From: Kiritimatiellia bacterium
Lineage (GTDB): Bacteria > Verrucomicrobiota > Kiritimatiellia > WLWN01
Length of the DNA stretch: 64,000 nt
Direction: 5' to 3'
NCBI GenBank assembly: GCA_012103575.1
Contig: WLWN01000001.1
Coordinates: 2,112,538 to 2,176,537 of the forward strand
In this document: one piece after another, positions 1-8,558 of the stretch
How the letters are laid out: every line of letters begins with the position of its first letter
Numbering within the stretch: the first letter of the stretch is position 1
Notes under the pieces: generated by a model
What the model was told of the DNA's origin: nothing
The model's database searches: none
Seen by the model: the letters and a program-made list of their open reading frames with translations, nothing else
Position numbers and translations under genes: made by a program

Positions 1-880
1 TGGAAAAAACAGGCAAGAGCACGGTGCTAAAGGCTGTTGTAAAAAGACCCAAGGGTAAATAAACAAGCCGTTCACTATAGAACAATGCAGCGGGGGCCCA
101 ATCGCCGATCCAAGCGGCCAAAAGCCTGTCGATCAAAACATTGATTTGGGTTACGGCCATCCCCATCGCGGCTGGCCCCATCAAGGCAAGCATTTGTCTG
201 ACTCGTTGATCTTTAAAATCAAATGACCACCGATGCCGATACCCAAATCGATAGAGCACAGGGACCTGCATCCCTAGCTGAAAGATTCCCGCCGCTAAAA
301 TCCCCCATGCCACCGCACGAATTTGAAGGTCCATAGATGACCCTACATGCGGGCAAATAAATAAAATAGTAGAAATCCAAAAAAGGTTTAAGACACACGG
401 AGTGATAGCAGATGTGGCAAAATGATGGTGTGAATTAAGCATTCCCATGGCAAGGGCCACCAGACAGATAAACACCATGTACGGCAACATGATACGTAAA
501 AGGGAAAACGTTAGAGCTGTTTTCTCATCAAGATCTGTTGCCAACACGATAGTTATAATAACTATACCGATGAAGACAATGGCGGACAACGTAACGGTTG
601 TAAACGTAGTTATTTTTTGGGCAAATGCCCATGCGCGTTGATCTCCTTCGTTTTTACGGCTCTCAACAAAAACAGGAATAAAAGATGAAGATAAAGCCCC
701 CTCCCCAAAAAAGCGGCGAAATAGATTTGGAATTGTAAACGCGACAACAAAAGCAGACATATGCATGGAGGTTCCGAAAAAGGCGGCCATAAAAATGTCG
801 CGTACCAGTCCCAGTCCACGACTTAAGGCGGTAAAGCCTCCTACGACGCCTACAGAATGCACGATTTTTGAGGAATTCAA
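1..880 (-). CDS. murJ: Lipid II flippase MurJ (MviN), 3' end outside the window
   Basis: Translating the minus strand from about 880 gives a continuous membrane protein beginning NSSKIVHSVGVVGG and followed by LGLVRDIFMAAFFG, IPNLFRRFFGEGALSSSFIP and LLRIMLPYMVFICLVALAMG. These are the conserved N-terminal and central blocks of MurJ, the MOP-superfamily flippase that moves lipid II across the inner membrane for peptidoglycan synthesis. About 293 of the usual ~510 residues are present; the C-terminal helices lie beyond position 1. The best start is TTG at 878-880, which overlaps the TGA stop of the upstream glycosyltransferase gene (TTGA) and suggests translational coupling. A GTG a few codons later is an alternative but would remove the conserved SKIV block. 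Family assignment is certain; the start is less so. Confidence 0.93.
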   Translation of the reverse strand, partial: MNSSKIVHSVGVVGGFTALSRGLGLVRDIFMAAFFGTSMHMSAFVVAFTIPNLFRRFFGEGALSSSFIPVFVESRKNEGDQRAWAFAQKITTFTTVTLSAIVFIGIVIITIVLATDLDEKTALTFSLLRIMLPYMVFICLVALAMGMLNSHHHFATSAITPCVLNLFWISTILFICPHVGSSMDLQIRAVAWGILAAGIFQLGMQVPVLYRFGYRHRWSFDFKDQRVRQMLALMGPAAMGMAVTQINVLIDRLLAAWIGDWAPAALFYSERLVYLPLGLFTTAFSTVLLPVFS

Positions 881-1713
881 TTCGTTTTGCAAGAGACTCG
901 TGTGTTGTCTTCTTTATTTGAGAGTTGTTTTTGTTTTAATTCTATTTCCCATAACTTCGCATATTTCATACTGACTCCAAAAAAATTAATAGCCGCAATT
1001 AAAAACCCACGTTGACCATCTAATAGGCCCCCTTTAAGAATCATTCCTTTTATAAAACGCCAAACAGGGCGCACCAGAAAATTGCCCCATTTAAATCGCG
1101 AACCATCCTCAAATTTAGCGCGAGCTGAGATCGTTGAAAAACGATTCATGGTTTCGAGATGATCAGTTATATCATCGTAGGTGTAATGCCATAAGGGGCT
1201 TCGAAACGTTTTAATGGGGCCATCAACGACCACGTAATCATGAGGTTCTTGACCACAACTATAGCCTAATTCTTTTTTAAACAGCCGCAATTTAATATCT
1301 GGATACCACTCTCCATGTTTAATCCATTTCCCCAAATAATAAACTTGTCGAGGGAATTGGTACCCAATATATGCCCCCACATTCCCTTCAAATTCTTGTT
1401 TAATCTCTTGGCGCAGTTCCGGGGAGAGAACCTCATCGGCGTCCATTAAAAGAACCCAAGGGCAAGAAGCCATTTCACGAATTAAATTTCGTTGTCCAAT
1501 ATATCCACGCCATTCATGTTGATAAACGCGATCGGTATATTCACGGCAAATTGCTAGCGTGCGATCCGTGCTAAAACTATCCACAGCAACAATTTCATCG
1601 CACCATGTCAGGCTTTCAAGACAACGGCGAATCTTTGCTTCTTCGTTATGTGTAATAACACACGCAGAAATCTGATTCTTTTCATGTGTTTGAGATGGTT
1701 TACGATCTGTCAT
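877..1713 (-). CDS. Glycosyltransferase family 2, WaaE/KdtX-like (LPS core)
   Basis: A 278-residue GT-A fold enzyme. The N-terminus has ISACVITHNEEAKIRRCLES, then DEIVAVDSFSTDRT, and the metal-binding acidic motif LLMDADE at about residues 90-95. The order and spacing match the family that adds glucose or a related sugar to the inner core of lipopolysaccharide (WaaE/KdtX/RfaQ-adjacent type). It would act at the cytoplasmic face of the inner membrane with a nucleotide-sugar donor. No transmembrane segment is obvious. It precedes murJ with a 4-nt TTGA overlap, so the two envelope genes are probably co-transcribed. The Shine-Dalgarno before the ATG is weak (AAAGAA). The sugar and acceptor cannot be read from sequence. 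Confidence 0.85.
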   Translation of the reverse strand: MTDRKPSQTHEKNQISACVITHNEEAKIRRCLESLTWCDEIVAVDSFSTDRTLAICREYTDRVYQHEWRGYIGQRNLIREMASCPWVLLMDADEVLSPELRQEIKQEFEGNVGAYIGYQFPRQVYYLGKWIKHGEWYPDIKLRLFKKELGYSCGQEPHDYVVVDGPIKTFRSPLWHYTYDDITDHLETMNRFSTISARAKFEDGSRFKWGNFLVRPVWRFIKGMILKGGLLDGQRGFLIAAINFFGVSMKYAKLWEIELKQKQLSNKEDNTRVSCKTN

Positions 1714-1833
1714 TTCTTTGTTTTTTTATAAAGACTTTTCTCCCACGAATCACTCAGCGCGGAAAACCCATAGTCAAATTTTTCTAAATTAGATCAAACC
1801 CTTTTTTAAGTGAAAAAGTTTATGGAACTATAT

Positions 1834-1940
1834 CCTGGATCCGTCAGTTAAACGCGGTTTTCTGCACGAACCATTTGGGCCAAAAGGAATTACAAAAAAG
1901 CATTCGCACAGAAATCCCACGTTTAACTGACGGATCCAGG
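1834..1940. repeat. Foldback MITE copy A (107 bp, internally deleted)
   Basis: The element starts CCTGGATCCGTCAGTTAAACG and ends with the inverse, CGTTTAACTGACGGATCCAGG. It is flanked on both sides by TATAT, a 5-bp target-site duplication. Against the copy at 33603-33765 it matches over both arms but lacks about 56 bp of the centre, lost between short AAGC repeats. The insertion lies at the very end of an ISL3-type transposase remnant, whose reading frame runs on into it. The 14-bp terminal repeat is the same as the ends of the IS1380-like elements in this window. Confidence 0.9.
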
Positions 1941-2240
1941 TATATGATAAAAGTAAATTTTTATGCCTCTTTAAAAAAAATCGGTGGGCCATCTCTGGCT
2001 CAGGAAGCTGACCCATTGTATTAAACAAGGCTATTTTGAGCACATCAAAGCTCTTAAATCCATAGGATTTTCTCGTTACCAGATTTATTTTTCGGTTGAA
2101 TCCCTCTACGGTGCCACTCGAAAAGACTTTTTTAGGGCGAAGTTTTCCAATAAATTCCTCACAATTCATGCACAGCAGATTTAAAATGAATGGATCGAGC
2201 TACTTCAATGGATCAAATTACATTGTCCAGGGATTAGGCA
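1941..2240 (-). pseudogene. ISL3-family transposase, C-terminal remnant
   Basis: The minus strand encodes FSSGTVEGFNRKINLVTRKS followed by YGFKSFDVLKIALF and LPEPEMAHRF. This is the C-terminal end of DDE transposases of the ISL3 family (typical S-x-G-x-V-E-G-x-N-x-K block). The catalytic core upstream is missing or scrambled, and a stop (TAG) lies in the extended frame near 2200. Foldback copy A truncates the extreme C-terminus at 1940. Only about 75-100 of the expected ~400 residues remain, so the element is dead. Confidence 0.75.
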
Positions 2241-2389
2241 TGTGGAGTGGGAAAATGCGTCGACTTCTGAGCCCTGTTCTTTTTGACGACGAGGAAAATG
2301 ACTTTCCCCAGAAAGACCGAGCCGATGTTGTTGGCCCAGCTCACCGCTCAGAAAAAGCCAAACAGAAATTTAAATCAACCAAAAGTAGA

Positions 2390-2665
2390 TTAGGGCTCAT
2401 TCCTCCCCTAAATCCGAAAATCATGATCTAAACTATCTTCATTAGATACAGTTCTTCCTGACCCATTTCCACTATCGAAGACATCAAGAAAGGGTCCCAC
2501 GTTGGATGATTTCATGGTTGTTCGTCCACTTACCTAATTTATATCAAAAGTAGATGACACACCCGCCGCAATGGTTAAGTTTACATCCGTGTTGCCTTGG
2601 AACGGTAACATTCCCATTAACGGGCATGCCGTTAGTATCGAGTAAACGACCTTGAGTTGATCAGA
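2390..2665 (-). pseudogene. Decayed secreted or surface protein segment
   Basis: There is no open frame here, but the minus strand reads as protein with a few lesions. QGRLLDTNGMPVNGNVTV is followed, after a one-frame slip, by FQGNTDVNLTIAAGVSST, then by TMKSSNVGPFLDVFDSGNGS and VSNEDSLDHDFRI. Two in-frame TAG codons interrupt the second part. The composition (Asn, Thr, Gly, Ser, short beta-type phrases) suits a secreted modular protein. I do not recognise a named family. The next gene downstream on the same strand (2805-3438 is upstream in transcription) is also a broken secreted protein, so the two may have formed one locus. Confidence 0.5.
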
Positions 2666-2804
2666 TGAGGAAGATCAGCGGAGACCGGAATAACGCCTAT
2701 TAGGATAAGGCATATAGGCCCTAACTGTCCTCATCTCTTTCTACTTTTCGAGCACAGCTTGCTGCTCGTTTAACGCCGGAAAACCGCGTCGTTTTACAAG
2801 AGAT

Positions 2805-3438
2805 TCATGGTTTTACACGGATCGAATAGAATTGCTGGTTGCTTCCACCCGTGTTGGTCGTCTCTTGCCAGATCCCGGTTCCATCCGATGCAGTCATGGT
2901 TCCAGTAACCGTGCTGTTCGTACTTAAAAGAAGCCATCAGAACCTCGTACTGTTTCGTGGCCCGCGCCGACCATTGGAGAATCTGTTGCCCGTTTGCCTC
3001 AGCTATAGAGCGGATCTGAAAAAGACTCCTGGGATCAGTGGGGTTTGTGCCGGCAGATAATTCATCACCGTCACTCATGCTATCGCCATCGCTATCATCA
3101 CTAAACGCGGACGTAGGGGTAATCGGGTCAAAGGCCGACCCGGTCAGTTCCTCCCAGTCGGAGATACCATCGCCATCGCTGTCGCCACCGGTATCGGTAT
3201 CGGGGGAGGAAGGTTGCAGGGTCTCGCTATGTAAAAATCTTCCATGGTTCAAATAGGTGGCATTAGCCGAGAATCCAACCGGGGTTCCTTGGCCTATAGC
3301 GGCTAGAGCTATATATTGGCTATTACCCGAGATCCCTCCGCCTCCATCATTCACGCGCGAGGTTTCGTTGGTGAATGTGCTAAGAGCGCAGGGAAAAAAG
3401 AATAATAAAGACAGACTAAATGATTGATAAGTACGCAT
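2805..3438 (-). pseudogene. Secreted TSP3-like calcium-loop protein, frameshifted near its C-terminus
   Basis: The start is ATG at 3438, preceded by a strong AGGAGA site, and opens a signal peptide (MRTYQSFSLSLLFFFPCALS). A glycine-rich stretch follows, then two acidic repeats containing GDSDGDGISDWEE and DSDGDSMSDGDE, of the thrombospondin type-3/dockerin-like calcium-binding kind. After QILQWSARATKQYEVLMAS the frame goes wrong. In the next frame the sequence continues as STVTGTMTASDGTGIWQE and NQQFYSIRVKP with a TGA at 2805-2807, which restores the usual C-terminal beta-domain ending. A single frameshift near 2930 therefore explains the odd tail of the uncorrected ORF. The protein was probably exported; its function is unknown. 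Confidence 0.7.
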
Positions 3439-3536
3439 ATTGTTTCTCCTTATTCTTGCCATAATGGATAAAATTCTCAGAGCATGCAACTCTCTTTTTG
3501 TGTATTCATAGACTTTTTTTCAAGGTTTATGTATTT

Positions 3537-3689
3537 CTTGGATCCGTGAGTTAAAGGTGGGATTTCTGTGTGAATGCTTTGGAGGCAAAAAACGGAGGTG
3601 CACCCGCAGGGTACATCGAGGCTTTTTAGGGGTTCCTTTTGGCCCAAATGATTCGTTCAGAAATCCCACCTTTAACTTACGGATCCAAG
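3537..3689. repeat. Foldback MITE copy B (153 bp)
   Basis: Diverged copy starting CTTGGATCCGTGAGTTAAAG and ending with the inverted form CTTTAACTTACGGATCCAAG. Its flanks are TATTT on both sides (5-bp duplication). The arms align with the other copies along their whole length. The centre keeps the GGTGCACCC...GGGTACATC hairpin followed by CTTTTT. It lies just beyond the 5' end of the broken TSP3-like gene and the 3' end of the YbhN-like remnant. Confidence 0.88.
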
Positions 3690-3746
3690 TATTTTCTTCA
3701 TCCACGGTTTCTTTTTTGAAGGATGGAGTGGCGCCCTTTTAAATAG

Positions 3747-4176
3747 TTACAAAGGTTTCTCCGGCTTATCTTTGTCTAAAAGGAGCGGGATTAAACCAAG
3801 CGTATTGACCAACACAACGATCATGTATCCCATAACGCTCACAAGCGTAAACATATTGATATCCACACCCAAATGCTGGATGAGATTATAACTCGCTATT
3901 TCGCGTATGCCTAGGCCTCCTATAGAAAGAGGCAACGCAGATATAACACCCAAAAGAGGAATAATAAGCAACAGATGACTTATTTGAATAGAGGATCCCA
4001 GCGCACTAATAATAAAAAAATTTAGCATTATTCTGCAAGACTGCGACAAACACGCATTCGCTAGAATAGGAAGAAGATTTCTACGTTTTTTTTGTATCGA
4101 TCTTTTCAGAATAAAAAGGGTGTTCAGGAAGATTTTTGAAAGAGCCTTTAATAGTAAGACAAAAAATGATCTAGGA
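3747..4176 (-). pseudogene. YbhN/LPG-synthase-TM-like membrane protein, 5' end cut off by IS1380-like copy
   Basis: The frame is open from the IS boundary at 4176 down to the stop at 3747. It encodes FFVLLLKALSKIFLNTLFI, then LPLSIGGLGIREIASYNLIQ and a hydrophobic tail ending in DKDKPEKPL. The G-G-x-G-x-R-E block between transmembrane helices is typical of the lysylphosphatidylglycerol synthase TM/YbhN (AglD-like) family. Only about 140 residues of a protein usually over 300 remain. The N-terminal half is not found on the other side of the IS, and the flanks of that IS copy do not match. A deletion or rearrangement accompanied the insertion. Confidence 0.7.
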
Positions 4177-5835
4177 CCTGAATCCGTCAGATAAAATCTG
4201 ATGATTTTTCATTACCTGTTGGGCTAAAGCGGGGAGGATACCCGTATTCAAACAAACAACCCCACCCCAACAGCTGTGTATATGAAACAATATAAAATAA
4301 AGACTGGCAAGAGCGAACTCAACAGCACAAGCGGAAATCATCTTTGCGGCCTGCTGCTTGAGGATCATGCTCAACGGATTCTTCCCTCCAATTTTCAACC
4401 ACGCCGCTCCAATGCGATCTCTGATCGGGAGATCCTCCTTACCCAGATCGGCTTACTTTGCAACGGTCGAACCGATTTCAATGATATCGACCTGTACCGG
4501 GGTGATGAGATTTTTATGAATGCCTTTGGACTTAAAAAGGGGAGTTAAAAAGGTAGCCTCTGAGCCGGTGTTCCGACGTCGTTTCGACAACCTGCCCCCA
4601 GCTAGAACCCATGTGGGGCTACGCAAACTCAACACCGAATTTCTTTCCTCGGGCCCCTTTGGCTAGGTAGATGTCGAAGGGCTTGATCTTGTTCCCGTCG
4701 ATATCGATGTGAGCCCTTTGGATCATTCAGGCTCTTCAAAAGAAGGCGTTTCCTACACCTAGAAGGGCCATGATGGTTACGCCCTGATATTTGCCTATGT
4801 GGGCACTCAAGGCCACATGCTTGAGTGCGAACTTCGACCCGGTAAACAACATTGTCAGTCGGGAACGACCGCGTTTATTGCCCGCAGCGTTGAAACGCTC
4901 CAAACCCTGGGCCTGGGTGGAAAATGTTTGCTTCGGCTTGATAGTGGCAACGCTGCGGCCGATAACTTCGACGCTTTTGGGGATCATTATTTTATCGTAA
5001 AGCGAAATCCTCGCCGCGAATGTCCTGAACAAATGCTGGCCCTTGCACGCCGAGTTGGAGACAAACAAGACAGTCGTGAAGGCAAGAACGTTTACACAGG
5101 CTTTTTCGATCATTTCCATCCCGGTGGTGACCAAAACCGCCCTTGTGTCCCGGTGGCCTTCGAAGTGATTGAACGCACCATCGATATCGATGGTCAGAAA
5201 CTTCTGGTTCTTAAACTTGAGGTGAACACCTGGTGGACGAACCTCTCTTGTCGTGCCAAGACGGTGCTAGATCTCTATCATGGACATGGCCCCCAGCGAG
5301 CAGTACCATAGTGAACTCAAAAGCGATCTTGATGTTGAGCGATTGCCTTCGGGGAGACTCTGTGCCAATAAGATTATTCTGTTATGCGCCATGGTGGCCT
5401 TCAGCCTATTGCGCGGTCTTGGCCAAGAGGTCATCAAACGGGCTGGGCTTGCCCCGCAGAAAATCAACATCCCGCGCTGGCGAATCAAAACGGTTCTCAA
5501 AAATATCGTTTATTGCGCGGTTCGATTGGTCCGCCACGCCGGACGAATTGAACTTCACTTTGGCAAGCGTTGTCGCTGGTTTGAAGTGATACAAGATATT
5601 GCCCATTCCTTCGCGTAGCCCTCCGTGCACCTTTAACAATACTCTAAGGCGACTGCCCAAGGAGGCCTACGCCCCAAAATGGTCAAATCAGAGTGAATCT
5701 GACCTGTACGCTCAAAAAATTCATCAAGGTGATACTTGCCGGTCCCAATCCGCCCAAAAGCGAGCATCTCAAGGAAAAAGTTTTCAACTTTTGAGCCCCA
5801 AAACGCCTTCCGAAGCGATAGCTGACGGATCCAGG
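4177..5835 (+). mobile_element. IS1380-like element, copy 1 (1659 bp)
   Basis: The ends are CCTGAATCCGTCAGATAAAA at 4177 and ...GATAGCTGACGGATCCAGG at 5835, inverted repeats of about 14 bp. The interior encodes a broken IS1380-type DDE transposase on the plus strand. It is nearly identical to the copies at 13607-15160 and 30899-32452 but in the opposite orientation, and it keeps a 104-bp segment that both others lack. Its flanks (tagga / gtact) are not a target duplication, so at least one side was rearranged after insertion. Confidence 0.9.
4276..5618 (+). pseudogene. IS1380-family transposase, frameshifted and with two TAG codons
   Basis: Three frames must be joined. Frame 1 (4276-4548) has ISDREILLTQIGLLCNGRTD. 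Frame 2 (about 4549-5299) has GHDGYAPIFAYVGTQGHMLE and VETLQTLGLGGKCLLRLDSG. Frame 3 (5280-5618) has EQYHSELKSDLDVERLPSGR. A 13-nt duplication inside TTAAAAAGGGGAGTTAAAAAGG (near 4535) shifts frame 1 to 2. In-frame TAG codons stand at 4664-4666 and 4760-4762; the second occupies the usual Tyr of Y-x-Y-K-G. An extra C in a run near 5290 makes the last shift and is unique to this copy. The product would otherwise be about 440 residues. It cannot be made as a single chain without recoding. Confidence 0.8.
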
Positions 5836-5912
5836 GTACTGAATTAATCTCACGAAGGAAAGAATAGCGCAATCTTTTTTGAATACTAGGTGTCTGCACT
5901 ATACAGGTTTAG

Positions 5913-5924
5913 CGACACGTGTCG
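5913..5924. promoter_or_regulatory. CACGTG palindrome downstream of secG
   Basis: CGACACGTGTCG is a perfect 12-bp palindrome in the 164-bp gap between the IS copy and secG. It shares the CACGTG core with a second palindrome between pgk and gap. It is not followed by a T-run, so it is not a clear terminator. A protein-binding site is possible but unproven. Confidence 0.25.
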
Positions 5925-5999
5925 TTGAAGAACGGAACGTACTGTACGCCCCGGGATAACCGGATAAACTGCTTCTACAAGCGCTGCAAAATTTATGTT

Positions 6000-6440
6000 T
6001 TATGGGGATGGATTTGGAACAATGGGTTCTACAGGTTGAGGCGTAAAAGCAGACGGGTCATTCGCAATAGGTCCGGGCTGCTCTATGGGGGGTGAAGGAG
6101 GAAGAGCCTTGGTTTGGGGTGAAGTTAGAGGCGAGAGAGGTTGGCTACTGACAGGCGGAGCAATGGGTACGCTGACAGCTTCACTCATCAACGTTTTTTT
6201 GTGCGAGTTAGCCATCAATAAAGCAAGAAATAAGGTGTTCGCCAAAAACGCAATCGACAGAATCGCGGTTGCCTTGGTCAAAACGTTCCCTGTACGAGCG
6301 CCAAAGAAAGATTCACCCATTGAAGAACCAAACGATTCTCCCAAACCTCCCCCTTTAGATTTCTGGATGAGAATCAGGCCAATTAACAGTAAACTGCAGA
6401 ATCCTTCAAATGTTAAAAGAATGATTCGTAAAAATTCCAT
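6000..6440 (-). CDS. secG: Preprotein translocase subunit SecG
   Basis: The N-terminal ~75 residues carry the SecG core: a first membrane helix (IILLTFEGFCSLLLIGLILI), the conserved QKSKGGGLGESFG and SSMGESFFGARTGN loop, then a second helix. SecG is the small, two-helix subunit that assists SecYEG and SecA. An unusual proline/serine-rich tail of about 65 residues (PPVSSQPLSPLTSP...) follows the second helix; such tails occur in SecG of several phyla. Two in-frame ATGs lie two codons apart. AAGGA is about 8 nt before the second (6440) and too close to the first (6446), so the second is chosen. It is the last gene of gap-pgk-tpiA-secG, an arrangement seen in many bacteria. Confidence 0.92.
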   Translation of the reverse strand: MEFLRIILLTFEGFCSLLLIGLILIQKSKGGGLGESFGSSMGESFFGARTGNVLTKATAILSIAFLANTLFLALLMANSHKKTLMSEAVSVPIAPPVSSQPLSPLTSPQTKALPPSPPIEQPGPIANDPSAFTPQPVEPIVPNPSP

Positions 6441-6475
6441 ATTCATTTTCCTTTTTTTAATTTAACATGACGTTT

Positions 6476-7234
6476 TCAAGAAGCTTGTACAATTTCAACA
6501 AAGGATATGGGATCTAGACTTGCACCGCCAATAAGCCCCCCATCAATATCAGGCTGACCTAATAGATCTTTTGCATTGGACGGCTTCATACTTCCACCAT
6601 ACTGTATTCGTATGGTTTGAGCAATATGTTCGTCAGCCATTTGGGTTAAGATTTTTCGGATAAAAGCATGTACCTTTTGTGCCTGGTCAGGGGTGGCTGT
6701 GTGTCTGGTACCAATCGCCCATACAGGTTCATAGGCTATAATGGTATCTACCAACTGCTCTGGTCCTATATGAGCCAGACTATTACGGATTTGGGTTTCC
6801 ACAACATGTTCGGTCTCGTTGTGTTCTCGCTGTTCGAGTGTTTCTCCTACACATACAATAGGTCGAAGATGAGCGGCTAAAGCGGCTTTTGTCTTTTTAT
6901 TTACGACTTCATCAGTTTCATGGAAATAAGCTCTCCTTTCACTATGCCCAAGGATTACGTAATGACAATAAAGCGCTCGAAGCATTTCTGCTGATATCTC
7001 TCCGGTATACGCACCGGATTTTTCCCAATGCATATTTTGAGCCCCTAAATCGATATGGGTCCCTTCAATCATTTCGCTAACCGTTTTTAACGCAATAAAT
7101 GGAGGACAGAGCACCACATCGACTTCTCTACACTCGGCCAAGTCATTTTTGATGGCCTCAGCTAAATGCTTGGCTTCGGAGACGGTTTTGTTCATTTTCC
7201 AGTTTCCTGCCACAATTTTTTTTCTCATTGCCAT
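6476..7234 (-). CDS. tpiA: Triosephosphate isomerase
   Basis: Interconverts dihydroxyacetone phosphate and glyceraldehyde 3-phosphate. Visible signatures are GNWKMNKT near the N-terminus (substrate Asn and Lys), VILGHSERR with the electrophilic His, IIAYEPVWAIGT with the catalytic Glu, and the phosphate-binding IQYGGSMKP and GGLIGGASL loops. The length of about 252 residues is normal. The ATG at 7234 is chosen because AGAGAGG sits just before it; the longer frame from 7252 would begin only 4 nt from the pgk stop. Spacing to pgk and secG is short, so co-transcription with gap and pgk is likely. Confidence 0.97.
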   Translation of the reverse strand: MAMRKKIVAGNWKMNKTVSEAKHLAEAIKNDLAECREVDVVLCPPFIALKTVSEMIEGTHIDLGAQNMHWEKSGAYTGEISAEMLRALYCHYVILGHSERRAYFHETDEVVNKKTKAALAAHLRPIVCVGETLEQREHNETEHVVETQIRNSLAHIGPEQLVDTIIAYEPVWAIGTRHTATPDQAQKVHAFIRKILTQMADEHIAQTIRIQYGGSMKPSNAKDLLGQPDIDGGLIGGASLDPISFVEIVQAS

Positions 7235-7256
7235 AAAATCCTCTCTAAACATTCAG

Positions 7257-8510
7257 TTATTTATCTGTTAGCGCAATAACTCCTGGTAATCTTTTGCCTT
7301 CCATAAACTCAAGACATGCGCCTCCGCCTGTACTCACGTGTGTCATGTGGTTTGCCAATCCGGCTTGCTTCACAGCGCTCACACTATCACCTCCACCGAT
7401 AATACTGATACACTCTGTATTCGCTAAGGCTTCAGCAATCCCTACAGTTCCATGTGAAAAAGGTTCCATCTCAAAACAGCCCATAGGGCCATTCCACACA
7501 ACAGTCTTCGCCTTTTTTATTTCCGAAGCAAATAATTCAATGGTCTTAGGACCGATATCCATGCCCATCCACTGATCTTCTATTCCCCCTTTTTCGACTA
7601 TTTTTGCGTGCGCATTCGTATCAAAGGCGTCTGCGATAACATTATCTATGGGCAACAGTAGTTTAACCCCAGCTTTAGCTGCCCTTTTCAAGATTTCGTG
7701 GGCCAAAGATACTTTATCTTCTTCGACAAGAGAAGCTCCAATGGGAAGCCCTTTTGCTTTGAAAAAGGTATAGGCCATAGCTCCACCAATTAATAAAAGT
7801 TCTACTTGGTTAAGAAGATGGGAGATAACATCAATTTTTCCACTTATTTTTGCGCCGCCAAGAATGGCTATAAACGGTTTTTCAGGATGCTGAAGGGCTT
7901 CCCCTAAATACTGGATCTCTTTTTCGAGTAAGAAACCCGAAACACTTTCTTTCATAAATTGGGTAATGACAGAGACGGATGCGTGAGGTCGGTGTGCTGT
8001 ACCAAAGGCATCATTGACATAGATCCCATCACCCAATGCCGCTAACTGCTGTGCAAAATCTTTTTGCTTTTTTCCCATATCGGCTTGGGCCTGTTTTTTT
8101 TCTTGATCTGAGGAGTCTCCAGGAAGCATTGGCTTTCCTTCTTCTTCGGCATGAAAACGTACGTTTTCAAGAAGAACTATTTGTCCGGTCTTTAGACTGG
8201 TTATTTTTGATATAGCGTCTGTTCCCACACAATCGCTTGCAAAATAAACCGGAACGTCAACAAATTTTTTTAACTTCTCAGCAACGGGTTGGAGGCTGTA
8301 GGTGGAACTGGGCGTTCCTTTTGGGCGCCCCAAATGACTCATCAACACTAAGGCAGCCCCTTGATCTAGGGCATATTGAATTGTTGGTAAAGCCGCGGTA
8401 ATACGTGTGTCATCTTGCACAATACCGTTTTGGATCGGCACATTAAAATCAACGCGTATAAGAATACGTTTACCTTTAATATCTATGTCGCGGAGGGTCT
8501 TTTTATTCAT
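7257..8510 (-). CDS. pgk: Phosphoglycerate kinase
   Basis: A 417-residue enzyme that transfers the acyl phosphate of 1,3-bisphosphoglycerate to ADP in glycolysis. It shows [11 protein letters not shown] at the N-terminus (signature substrate-binding loop), MSHLGRPKG, the hinge and C-domain blocks [26 protein letters not shown], and the nucleotide-binding GGGDSVSAV and [13 protein letters not shown]. It lies between gap and tpiA. The start ATG has only a weak upstream AACGAAGT. A 123-nt gap with a CACGTG palindrome separates it from gap, so it may have its own control. Confidence 0.97.
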   Translation of the reverse strand: MNKKTLRDIDIKGKRILIRVDFNVPIQNGIVQDDTRITAALPTIQYALDQGAALVLMSHLGRPKGTPSSTYSLQPVAEKLKKFVDVPVYFASDCVGTDAISKITSLKTGQIVLLENVRFHAEEEGKPMLPGDSSDQEKKQAQADMGKKQKDFAQQLAALGDGIYVNDAFGTAHRPHASVSVITQFMKESVSGFLLEKEIQYLGEALQHPEKPFIAILGGAKISGKIDVISHLLNQVELLLIGGAMAYTFFKAKGLPIGASLVEEDKVSLAHEILKRAAKAGVKLLLPIDNVIADAFDTNAHAKIVEKGGIEDQWMGMDIGPKTIELFASEIKKAKTVVWNGPMGCFEMEPFSHGTVGIAEALANTECISIIGGGDSVSAVKQAGLANHMTHVSTGGGACLEFMEGKRLPGVIALTDK

Positions 8511-8558
8511 ACTTCGTTAACTCACGATGTTCGTGTAAGGTAAGGCCATTCGCTGCGC

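Noticed and set aside
2250..2340. Minus-strand text NNIGSVFLGKVIFLVVKKNR as a gene
   Set aside because: Too short, with stops on both sides and no family match I can recognise.
4664..4762. Reassignment of TAG to an amino acid
   Set aside because: hemB, the DUF4212 gene, asd and vapB end with TAG at family-normal positions, so TAG is a stop here; the in-frame TAGs lie in mobile or accessory genes.
4736..5134. Long minus-strand frames inside IS1380 copy 1, repeated at 14203-14610 and 31495-31902
   Set aside because: They are antisense shadows of the transposase frame; the plus-strand reading contains recognisable transposase blocks and the shadow matches no family.
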